A DNA stretch of 64,000 nt from Bacteroidales bacterium (GTDB taxonomy: Bacteria > Bacteroidota > Bacteroidia > Bacteroidales > UBA932), in the NCBI GenBank assembly GCA_029007435.1, contig JAQXHU010000009.1, positions 40,035 through 104,034 of the forward strand, given 5' to 3'. The notes beneath the pieces were generated by a model. It was not told the DNA's origin and made no database searches. It saw only the letters and a program-made list of their open reading frames with translations. The position numbers and the translations under genes are program-made. Shown piece by piece: positions 53,719 through 60,764 of the stretch; the stretch's first letter is position 1, and each line of letters starts with the position of its first letter.

Positions 53719-54936
53719 TCAGTTTTCTTCTTCACTCATTACGATATGCATAGTGTCGCGCGCTATGACAATTTCCTCGTCAGTTGTGATGAGGGCGACT
53801 TTGACTTTCGAGTCAGGGAGCGAGATTATCGCATCCTCTCCGAAGGCTGTATTTGCCTGATAGTCAAACTTGAGTCCGAGATATGAGAAGTTCTCGCATA
53901 CCCTGCGGCGGAGACGGCTGTTGTGCTCACCGATTCCGCCTGTGAAGACAATGAGGTCAACACCGTTCATCACAGCCGCGAACTGTCCGATATACTTGAT
54001 AACTCCGTAGGTGAGCATCTTGAGAGCGAGCTTGGCTTTCTGGTCACCTGAATTGGCAAGGGCATCCAGGTCACGGGCGTCAGAAGAAGCCTCGGAAATG
54101 CCGAGGAAACCGCTCTTCTTGTTCATTATCTCAGTCATCTCATCCGGAGTGAGTCCGTCTTTTTTCATCAGATAAGGGACAATGTTCGGGTCAATGCTTC
54201 CGCACCTTGTGCCCATAATCACTCCGTCAAGCGGTGTGAAGCCCATTGAGGTGTCAACAGACTTGCCGTTGAGAACAGCTGTAATGGAACTGCCGTTGCC
54301 TATGTGGCAGGTGATGATTCTGGAATTGTTGATATCAAGTCCGGCGAACTTCGCGCCTTTCTCGGCAACGAACTGGTGGCTTGTTCCGTGAGCGCCGTAT
54401 TTGCGTACACGATATTTTGAATAGCACTCGTATGGAAGGCCGTACATATAGGCATAAGCCGGAATACTCTGATGGAAAGCGGTGTCGAAAGTGACCACCT
54501 GAGGGACGGAAGGAAGAACAGCCTGCACAGCCCTGATTCCGAGAAGGTGAGCCGGATTGTGAAGCGGAGCGAAATCGCAGCATATCTCTATCTTCTTCAT
54601 AACGTCCTCATTCACAAGGGCGCTGGTTGAGAAGAACTCGCCTCCGTGGACGATTCTGTGGCCAACGGCCTCAATGTCATCCAAAGACTTGAGCACGCCG
54701 TGCTCCGGATCTGTGAGCGTGTCGAGGACAAGCTTCATTCCCACCTTGTGGTCAGGAATCGGCAGGTCAACGATATATTTCTCCCTGCCTGTGGCAGTAT
54801 GCTGGAGGCATCCTGTCTCCAGTCCGATCTTCTCGACGATACCTTTTGCAAGAACGTCATAAACGTCGTCGTTCTTCATATCAAGCAGCTGGTACTTGAT
54901 AGAGGAACTTCCGCAGTTGATTACCAGTATTATCAT
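53719..54936 (-). CDS. ackA: Acetate kinase
   Basis: This 405-residue protein has the acetate kinase blocks: VINCGSSSIKYQL, AVGHRIVHGG, TFDTAFHQSIP (acetate-kinase-specific), YGAHGTSHQ, CHIGNGSSI and TGGIGEHNSRLR. It transfers phosphate between ATP and acetate. Because its specificity blocks are those of AckA and not of butyrate kinase, the paired Ptb-type enzyme probably handles acetyl-CoA here. It is the first gene of an ackA-ptb operon with a consensus promoter and a terminator. Confidence 0.95.
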   Translation of the reverse strand: MIILVINCGSSSIKYQLLDMKNDDVYDVLAKGIVEKIGLETGCLQHTATGREKYIVDLPIPDHKVGMKLVLDTLTDPEHGVLKSLDDIEAVGHRIVHGGEFFSTSALVNEDVMKKIEICCDFAPLHNPAHLLGIRAVQAVLPSVPQVVTFDTAFHQSIPAYAYMYGLPYECYSKYRVRKYGAHGTSHQFVAEKGAKFAGLDINNSRIITCHIGNGSSITAVLNGKSVDTSMGFTPLDGVIMGTRCGSIDPNIVPYLMKKDGLTPDEMTEIMNKKSGFLGISEASSDARDLDALANSGDQKAKLALKMLTYGVIKYIGQFAAVMNGVDLIVFTGGIGEHNSRLRRRVCENFSYLGLKFDYQANTAFGEDAIISLPDSKVKVALITTDEEIVIARDTMHIVMSEEEN

Positions 54937-54979
54937 TTCAAAATATATTAGTTTTCTAAAAAATCACTGGGATAATGTG

Positions 54980-55010
54980 CAAAGTTAACAAGATTTCACT
55001 ATTTTAGCAA
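54980..55010 (-). promoter_or_regulatory. Promoter of ackA-ptb
   Basis: On the minus strand TTG (55010-55008), a 20-bp spacer and TAACTTTG (54987-54980) form an exact consensus. The leader RNA would be about 37 bases. Confidence 0.75.
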
Positions 55011-55024
55011 GAAACTGGAATCAA

Positions 55025-56137
55025 ATGACAGAGGCGAAAGATTTTGCGGCGTTATCCTTCACGTTCACGGCCGGTATCGCTGCCGGAACTTTGATATTCA
55101 CATACATTTCAGAACGGACATCCGGCATTTCCACCTGTTATGCAGCAGGGCAGATGTCTGCCATATTATGCTTCACGGCCATTGGCCTGGCGGCCGTCCT
55201 GAAACGTCCCGGACTGTCCCTGATAATGTTTCTTTACCTGACACTTGGGGTATTCTGCGCTTCAACCGCCTGCATTTCCGGAATCGGATGCGGTCAGGGG
55301 AAAGGAGTGCTGGAAATTGCCGCCACCGGAATGGTGGAAAAGGTCAAATCAATGATAGATAGCATTCCTTTCGGATCAGAAAGCACCGCACCCCTGCTGA
55401 AAGCGTTGCTGACAGGAGACCGTTCCGCATTGAGCAGAGACACAGTGAACGCCTTCAGGGAAAGCGGGGCATCCCACATCCTCGCCCTGTCAGGCCTGCA
55501 TCTCGGAATCATCTATGTCATTCTGTGCAAAGCGCTTTCATTCCTCGGGAACGCCCCGGCCATAAAAAACATTCGAAGCGTCATTCTGATCAGCGCAGCA
55601 GGATTCTATACCATCGCGACAGGAGCATCCGCCTCCCTCACCAGGGCGTTCCTTTTCATTCTGCTGAACGAGTCAGCCAGAATGTCCCTCCGGCGGAGCG
55701 ACCCGCTGCATATGATGTGCGCCGCACTGATGATACAGCTGACTTTCTCGCCTCAAGTCATTCTGACGCCCGGATTCCAGCTTTCCTACCTTGCAATGGC
55801 AGGAATATTCATATTGCTTCCGAGGCTGAAATCCTGGTTCCCTGATGACGGCACCGGGGATTTCAGAACAATGAGAAAAATATGGAACGCAGCGGCAGTG
55901 GCCATCTCCTGCCAGCTGTTCACGGCGCCGGCAGCCTGGTGGCATTTCCGCACATTTCCCCGCTACTTCCTGATTACAAATATACTGGCATTGCCGCTGA
56001 CGACTGCGGTGATGGTCATCTCTATCGCGACAGTCACCCTGTATGCGGCAGGGTTCTGTCCGGAATTCGCCATTTCTGTCACAGACTGGACTGTCTCAGC
56101 CTTGATTTTCATTGTGAATACAGTCAGCGGTATGTAG
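55025..56137 (+). CDS. ComEC/Rec2-type membrane channel protein, competence domain only
   Basis: This 370-residue integral membrane protein matches the core Competence domain of ComEC: LLKALLTGDRSALSRDTVNAFRESGASHILALSGLHLGI, followed by several helices and TFSPQVILTPGFQLSYLAM. ComEC moves single-stranded DNA through the inner membrane in natural transformation. Full-length proteins also have an N-terminal DUF4131 region and a C-terminal metallo-beta-lactamase-like domain, and neither is recognisable here. The frame ends cleanly 1 bp before the RSH stop, so it may be a naturally short form or a truncated protein. No other competence genes are nearby. It is divergent from ackA. Confidence 0.8.
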   Translation: MTEAKDFAALSFTFTAGIAAGTLIFTYISERTSGISTCYAAGQMSAILCFTAIGLAAVLKRPGLSLIMFLYLTLGVFCASTACISGIGCGQGKGVLEIAATGMVEKVKSMIDSIPFGSESTAPLLKALLTGDRSALSRDTVNAFRESGASHILALSGLHLGIIYVILCKALSFLGNAPAIKNIRSVILISAAGFYTIATGASASLTRAFLFILLNESARMSLRRSDPLHMMCAALMIQLTFSPQVILTPGFQLSYLAMAGIFILLPRLKSWFPDDGTGDFRTMRKIWNAAAVAISCQLFTAPAAWWHFRTFPRYFLITNILALPLTTAVMVISIATVTLYAAGFCPEFAISVTDWTVSALIFIVNTVSGM

Positions 56138-56138
56138 A

Positions 56139-58001
56139 TTATTCAATTCTTACTTCTTCCACTCCTTCGATGCTCATCAGACGCTTCACCGCACTGTCAA
56201 GTTCATCCGCCGAATGAACTGAATAACTTATTGTACAGGTGACAATCTCTTCTTCCATAACTGAACTCAAAGCGGACATTGACAGATGGGCATCCTGTAC
56301 AACGCAGTCGATGATATCCCTGAGAAGATGCGGCCTGTCAACCCCTATTATCCTGATTGACACCGGATAAAGGATATTGTCCTCAGGTTTGAAATCCTCC
56401 ACGGCGACAATCGTCTGGCCATTCTCCGAGGCTGCGCGGATAGCGTCCGGACAGTTGCGGCGATGCACTGTCACTGTCCCTTCGGAATCAGCGAATCCGA
56501 TTATCTCACTCCCCGGCAGAGGACGGCAGCAGGGACAAAGCTTGTATTTCTGTTTTGGCAGACGGTTCAGATAGTTCCGTATAGCCTTCTTGGATTTGAA
56601 TGTGACTACATCATCAAGCCAGTCCTGCTGCGGATTTATGCTTTCGTCAGAGAAAATCTCAATGCAGTCTCCCCTGTTGAGACGGGTGCGGACTGAGGCA
56701 AGTCTGCCGTTTATTCTCGCATACTTGGCGTGACTGCCTATCCTCGTATGGATCTCGTAGGCAAAATCAAGAGCAGTCGCTCCTTTCGGAAGGGTGACCG
56801 GAGAGCCCTGAGGCGTATATACTGTAACATCCTCATTATAAAGAGAATCGTGAATGCCTGGCATAAGCAGCTCAGGGTTCTCGGAGAGTTCCTGGAGCAC
56901 GGATGTCAGCCTCTTCATCCACTGCTCCTTATCATCCACTATACATCCGAAATAGGACTGCTCGCGCATAGTGTCGGAACTGATATGGAACTCTTCGATA
57001 TTGCCGTATGGATTGAGCAGCCTGAAATGGACCGAGCGGTAACCGTTGGCTTTCGGCTGGGTCATATAATTGATGAAACTGCCGGTCTGCTCCCTGAACT
57101 TGTTGCCCAACACAGAATAAATCTTCAGTACAATATCCTGCTCAGAAATGTCCCTGCCGGTATCCTGCCTGACCTCGTCACAATTGAACACCGCGCGGAT
57201 GTAATGTTTGAAAGGAACGTGATAGAAATCGCAGTTGCGCTCCTGCATCTCCCTCCATATACTGAACGGTTTGCGATAACGGATATCCCAGCGGATTACT
57301 TTGGAGAAAGACTGGAACACAGTGGCCTCGGCCTCGCCCATAAATGTCTCAACAGCTTCCTTCGTCCGTTCCCGGTCTTTGGCAAGTTCAGAGTTGAGAT
57401 GTTCGTACTCCATCGGATTGAGGAACTTGAAGGCCAGATTCTCAAGCTCTGATTTGACCTTGTACAGCCCGAGCCTGCCGGCGAGGGGTGCGAAGAAGAA
57501 CTGGGTCTCTGATGCAATCTTCCACTGTTTCTGAGGCTTCATTGAATCGAGTGTCCTCATATTGTGAAGACGGTCGGAGAGCTTGAGTATCAGCACTCTA
57601 ACGTCCTTATTGACAGAGCCGAGAATATGCTGGAAGTTGTCAACCTGCTGTTTGTTGGGCTTCGTGACAGCCGCCACAAGAGTGGCGACGTCGTCTCCGA
57701 AAAGCGACCTTATCTCCTCGATTGTATGGTCGGTGTCTTCCACCACGTCGTGAAGAAGCGCGGCGCATACTATGGCTGGATCAGTCTGACGCATTTCCTC
57801 GACAACAATCAGGGCAACCGCCAGAGGATGCAGAATGTAAGGAAGTCCGCTTTTTCTTTTCTGCGGGCGGTGAGCCTCCTCGGCAAGGGCATAAGCTCCT
57901 GAAATGAGATTGACAGCCTGTTCATTGTCCATCCCGTTCCTCCTGACCGCATTGAACAATTTTTCCACAGCGGCTTGCACCATTTCAGTATAATCGACCA
58001 T
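56139..58001 (-). CDS. RelA/SpoT-family (p)ppGpp hydrolase with degenerate synthetase domain
   Basis: This 620-residue RSH protein is shorter than the usual 730-750. The hydrolase half keeps its metal and substrate residues (H58, H84-D85 in LLHDVVEDT, D143 in LSDRLHNMRT). The synthetase half keeps GYRSVH but seems to have lost the catalytic Asp: aligning the FKHYIRAVF block places Phe264 where active enzymes have Asp. The ExQxRT motif reads EFHISS (E337-S342). TGS and ACT-type domains follow (about 395-450 and 545-620). It probably degrades (p)ppGpp and does not make it. Paired RSH proteins with divided roles are known in Bacteroides. It has its own promoter and is convergent with the ComEC-like gene (1-bp gap). 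Confidence 0.88.
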   Translation of the reverse strand: MVDYTEMVQAAVEKLFNAVRRNGMDNEQAVNLISGAYALAEEAHRPQKRKSGLPYILHPLAVALIVVEEMRQTDPAIVCAALLHDVVEDTDHTIEEIRSLFGDDVATLVAAVTKPNKQQVDNFQHILGSVNKDVRVLILKLSDRLHNMRTLDSMKPQKQWKIASETQFFFAPLAGRLGLYKVKSELENLAFKFLNPMEYEHLNSELAKDRERTKEAVETFMGEAEATVFQSFSKVIRWDIRYRKPFSIWREMQERNCDFYHVPFKHYIRAVFNCDEVRQDTGRDISEQDIVLKIYSVLGNKFREQTGSFINYMTQPKANGYRSVHFRLLNPYGNIEEFHISSDTMREQSYFGCIVDDKEQWMKRLTSVLQELSENPELLMPGIHDSLYNEDVTVYTPQGSPVTLPKGATALDFAYEIHTRIGSHAKYARINGRLASVRTRLNRGDCIEIFSDESINPQQDWLDDVVTFKSKKAIRNYLNRLPKQKYKLCPCCRPLPGSEIIGFADSEGTVTVHRRNCPDAIRAASENGQTIVAVEDFKPEDNILYPVSIRIIGVDRPHLLRDIIDCVVQDAHLSMSALSSVMEEEIVTCTISYSVHSADELDSAVKRLMSIEGVEEVRIE

Positions 58002-58026
58002 ATTGAATAAGTTATTTTAAAGATTT

Positions 58027-58057
58027 CAAATTTATTAATTTCTGTTTTGAATTCAAA
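58027..58057 (-). promoter_or_regulatory. Promoter of the RSH gene
   Basis: On the minus strand TTTG (58057-58054), a 19-bp spacer and TAAATTTG (58034-58027) match the Bacteroidota consensus perfectly, about 26 bp before the ATG at 58001. Confidence 0.75.
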
Positions 58058-58091
58058 ATTATTATGGTTCAATTATTCCTGTTGAAACGGA

Positions 58092-58127
58092 AAAATACAG
58101 AAAGAGAGGACGCCTGGGCATCCTCTC
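58092..58127 (-). terminator. Intrinsic terminator of fba
   Basis: On the minus strand GAGAGGATGCCC pairs with the GGCGTCCTCTC half (58127-58104), with one mismatch, followed by a T-rich tract (TTTCTGTATTTTT). It lies about 45 bp past the aldolase stop. Confidence 0.72.
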
Positions 58128-58170
58128 CACATATTCATTAATCAGGTCTGGCAGTTGCCAGCCAGAATTA

Positions 58171-59172
58171 TTATTCAGCTTTGCCGTTTGAGCCGAGAAC
58201 GTTGACAATCTTGTGCTCGTAGAGCTTCTTCATCTCGTCACGAGCTGGTCCAAGATATTTACGAGGGTCGAACTCACCCGGTTTCTCAGCGAATACCTTG
58301 CGGACAGCAGCGGTCATGGCAAGACGTGAGTCAGAGTCGATGTTGATCTTGCATACAGCTGACTTGGAAGCCTCGCGGAGCTGCTCCTCAGGAATACCTA
58401 CAGCATCAGGAAGTTTTCCGCCGTTCGCGTTGATTATGTCAACATACTCCTGTGGAACTGAAGAAGAACCGTGGAGAACAATCGGGAATCCAGGGAGTTT
58501 CTTCTCAATCTCGTGGAGAACGTCAAATGCGAGTGGCGGAGGAACGAGACGGCCTGTCTTAGGATCACGTGTGCACTGCTCAGGTTTGAACTTGTAAGCG
58601 CCGTGAGATGTTCCGATAGAGATGGCAAGGCTGTCAACACCTGTCCTGTTGGTGAAGTCAATGACTTCCTCAGGCTTTGTGTAGTGGGAAACCTCGGAAG
58701 CGACCTCATCCTCAACACCTGCAAGGACTCCGAGCTCACCCTCAACAGTCACATCGTACTGATGAGCATACTCAACAACTTTCTTTGTGAGAGCTATGTT
58801 CTCCTCGTATGGAAGAGAAGAGCCGTCAATCATAACTGATGAGAAGCCCATATCAACGCAGCTCTTGCAGAGCTCGAAAGAATCACCGTGGTCGAGGTGA
58901 AGAACAATCTGAGGGTGCTCCCAGCCAAGCTCTTTGGCGTACTCGACAGCGCCTTCTGCCATATAACGGAGAAGGGTCTGGTTCGCATAGTTGCGGGCGC
59001 CTTTTGAAACCTGAAGGATAACTGGAGATTTTGTCTCAGCTGAAGCCTGGATGATGGCCTGGAGCTGCTCCATGTTGTTGAAATTGAAAGCAGGAATAGC
59101 GTAGCCGCCTTCCACTGCCTTGGCAAACATTTCTCTGGTGTTTACAAGACCCAGATCTTTATAAGAAACCAT
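58171..59172 (-). CDS. fba: Class II fructose-bisphosphate aldolase
   Basis: This 333-residue protein has the class II zinc aldolase motifs: YAIPAFNFNN at the N-terminus, VLHLDHGDSFE (zinc and catalytic residues), VMIDGSSLPYEENI, EGELGVLAG and VLHGSSSVPQEYV. It cleaves fructose 1,6-bisphosphate into dihydroxyacetone phosphate and glyceraldehyde 3-phosphate. A candidate -7 box TAATTTTG (minus, 59285-59278) would give a leader of about 100 bases, and its -33 element is not clear. It has its own terminator. Confidence 0.96.
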   Translation of the reverse strand: MVSYKDLGLVNTREMFAKAVEGGYAIPAFNFNNMEQLQAIIQASAETKSPVILQVSKGARNYANQTLLRYMAEGAVEYAKELGWEHPQIVLHLDHGDSFELCKSCVDMGFSSVMIDGSSLPYEENIALTKKVVEYAHQYDVTVEGELGVLAGVEDEVASEVSHYTKPEEVIDFTNRTGVDSLAISIGTSHGAYKFKPEQCTRDPKTGRLVPPPLAFDVLHEIEKKLPGFPIVLHGSSSVPQEYVDIINANGGKLPDAVGIPEEQLREASKSAVCKINIDSDSRLAMTAAVRKVFAEKPGEFDPRKYLGPARDEMKKLYEHKIVNVLGSNGKAE

Positions 59173-59277
59173 ATTCTATAAAAATTTAAAGTAATTTTCC
59201 AGTCACGGTCTTTGTGCAATTACTCTGCCATTGCCACAAAAACAGACAATTTGGCATAGTTTTATACAAAACCAGCG

Positions 59278-59285
59278 CAAAATTA
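59278..59285 (-). promoter_or_regulatory. Candidate -7 box of fba
   Basis: TAATTTTG on the minus strand exactly matches TAnnTTTG. No TTG is visible 19-20 bp upstream, so the site is tentative. Confidence 0.4.
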
Positions 59286-59312
59286 ACTATTTTTGTGAAA
59301 ATAATAAACAGT

Positions 59313-59552
59313 GAAACATTTTAAGTTAAGTTTCGCAGAGCGAAACAACTGCTTTTGAGGCCTTTAGGCCGAGGGAAAGTCGGGAGCGATAAGCAAAAGC
59401 CCAGTGGTCTTTTGCAGCGAGCAGGTTCCCGGGGAAAGGGATTTAGGAAAAGGGTAGCGTGGACAAAAAAGTGCGTTGGCCTTTGCCCGCATCGAGCGAC
59501 AATCCCTCTGAAAAACAATAATTTGCAACTTGCGAAACAGAAACATTTCAAG
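59313..59552. mobile_element. Small inverted-repeat element (MITE-like candidate) upstream of gmk
   Basis: An 8-bp inverted repeat, GTTTCGCA (59330-59337) and TGCGAAAC (59531-59538), bounds 209 bp without a credible gene. Outside it GAAACATTTTAAG (59313-59325) and GAAACATTTCAAG (59540-59552) are direct repeats matching at 12 of 13 positions. The inside is rich in small hairpins, such as TTTCGC/GCGAAA at the left end, GGCCT/AGGCC and GCTTTTG/CAAAAGC. Base composition is more G-rich than the surrounding intergenic DNA. It could be a miniature transposable element or a structured RNA. The short open frames inside it have no family resemblance. Confidence 0.55.
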
Positions 59553-59553
59553 A

Positions 59554-60120
59554 ATGAACAATAAAGTAATAATTTTCTCCGCACCGTCCGGTTCCGGCAA
59601 AAGCACAATTGTCAATCACATCCTTTCCAGGCATCCGGAGATGGAATTTTCAGTGTCTGCCACATCCCGCCAGCCGAGAGGCAGCGAGCGGGACGGAGTG
59701 GAATACCATTTCTTCACTGCGGATGAATTCAGGCATCTGATAGCCGAGGATAAATTCGTTGAATACGAAGAAGTGTATCCGGGCTCATTCTACGGCACGC
59801 TCAAATCGGAGGTCCAGAAAATCTGGGACAGGGGAAATGTCATTATCTTCGACGTGGATGTAAAGGGAGGAGTGAACCTGAAGAAGTATTTCGGAGACAA
59901 AGCCCTGTCCGTCTTCATCCAGGCGCCTTCAGTGGAAGAACTCCGGAGAAGACTCACAGCCAGGGGGACCGACAGTGAGGAAGCCATTGAAAAGAGAGTC
60001 TCAAAAGCCTCTGAGGAAATGACTTACGCAGATAAATTCGATTACGTGCTGGTCAATGACGACCTTGACACAGCATTCAGGGAAGCCGATTCTCTTGTGG
60101 ACAGTTTTCTATGCGCATAG
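59554..60120 (+). CDS. gmk: Guanylate kinase
   Basis: This 188-residue protein starts MNNKVIIFSAPSGSGKSTI with the P-loop. It continues with SATSRQPRGSERDGVEYHF (GMP-binding), EYEEVYPGSFYGT and VDVKGGVNLKKYFG. It phosphorylates GMP to GDP. The longer frame begins at a TTG inside the repeat element, and the ATG at 59554 gives the standard start. The small inverted-repeat element ends 15 bp upstream, so the gmk promoter may lie in it. It overlaps nadD by 10 bp. Confidence 0.95.
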   Translation: MNNKVIIFSAPSGSGKSTIVNHILSRHPEMEFSVSATSRQPRGSERDGVEYHFFTADEFRHLIAEDKFVEYEEVYPGSFYGTLKSEVQKIWDRGNVIIFDVDVKGGVNLKKYFGDKALSVFIQAPSVEELRRRLTARGTDSEEAIEKRVSKASEEMTYADKFDYVLVNDDLDTAFREADSLVDSFLCA

Positions 60121-60746
60121 CTGTTTATTCAGGGTCATTCAACCCGCTGCATATCGGACATCAGGCCATAATGGAGCAACTGACAGGTCAAGGCCTGTTC
60201 GACTGGGTATATCTTGTAGTGTCGCCCAAGAACCCGCTTAAAGACAGCATCAGCGCCGATTCCGGGGAAGCCCGGTACAATGCCGCTGTGCAAGCGGTCA
60301 GGAGACATCCGGAGCTGAAAGTATGGGTTGATGACATTGAACTGAATATGGAGCCCCCGCATTACACCATCAGGACCCTTGATGAGCTGAAGCGACGCGA
60401 ACCAGGGAACGATTTCACGCTTGTGATGGGAGCGGACAATCTGTCATCCATACACAGATGGAGGGACTTTCCGAGGATTCTCGCAGAATACGGAGTGGCC
60501 GTCTATCCACGTAAAGGATTTGACCTCAACACAATACGCGCATCCCTCATCGAGGAATGCGCTCAATTCCCTGCCCCGTACGTTTTAGATGCGTCGGACT
60601 CGACATCTGACAGCATCTGCCTTGAAGATGCGGACAGGCATATATACAAGATTCATATCATTGACGCCCCTGTTGTTGACATCTCGTCCACTGAAATAAG
60701 GGAAGGGCTGTCACTCGGAAAAGATATGAGTCATTTCCTGATGTGA
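60111..60746 (+). CDS. nadD: Nicotinate-nucleotide adenylyltransferase
   Basis: This 211-residue nucleotidyltransferase has the SGSFNPLHIGHQAIM motif ((H/T)xGH type) at the N-terminus and the ISSTEIREGLSLG motif near the C-terminus. It makes nicotinate adenine dinucleotide in NAD synthesis. The ATG overlaps the end of gmk, showing translational coupling. It is convergent with the GH2 gene, 18 bp away. Confidence 0.95.
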   Translation: MRIAVYSGSFNPLHIGHQAIMEQLTGQGLFDWVYLVVSPKNPLKDSISADSGEARYNAAVQAVRRHPELKVWVDDIELNMEPPHYTIRTLDELKRREPGNDFTLVMGADNLSSIHRWRDFPRILAEYGVAVYPRKGFDLNTIRASLIEECAQFPAPYVLDASDSTSDSICLEDADRHIYKIHIIDAPVVDISSTEIREGLSLGKDMSHFLM

Positions 60747-60764
60747 CAGTCCTTCAGGATAAAA

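Noticed and set aside
59355..59564. Short frames on both strands within the inverted-repeat element
   Set aside because: They run through hairpin-rich DNA and have no domain. One enters gmk out of frame. The repeats explain the sequence better than a gene does.
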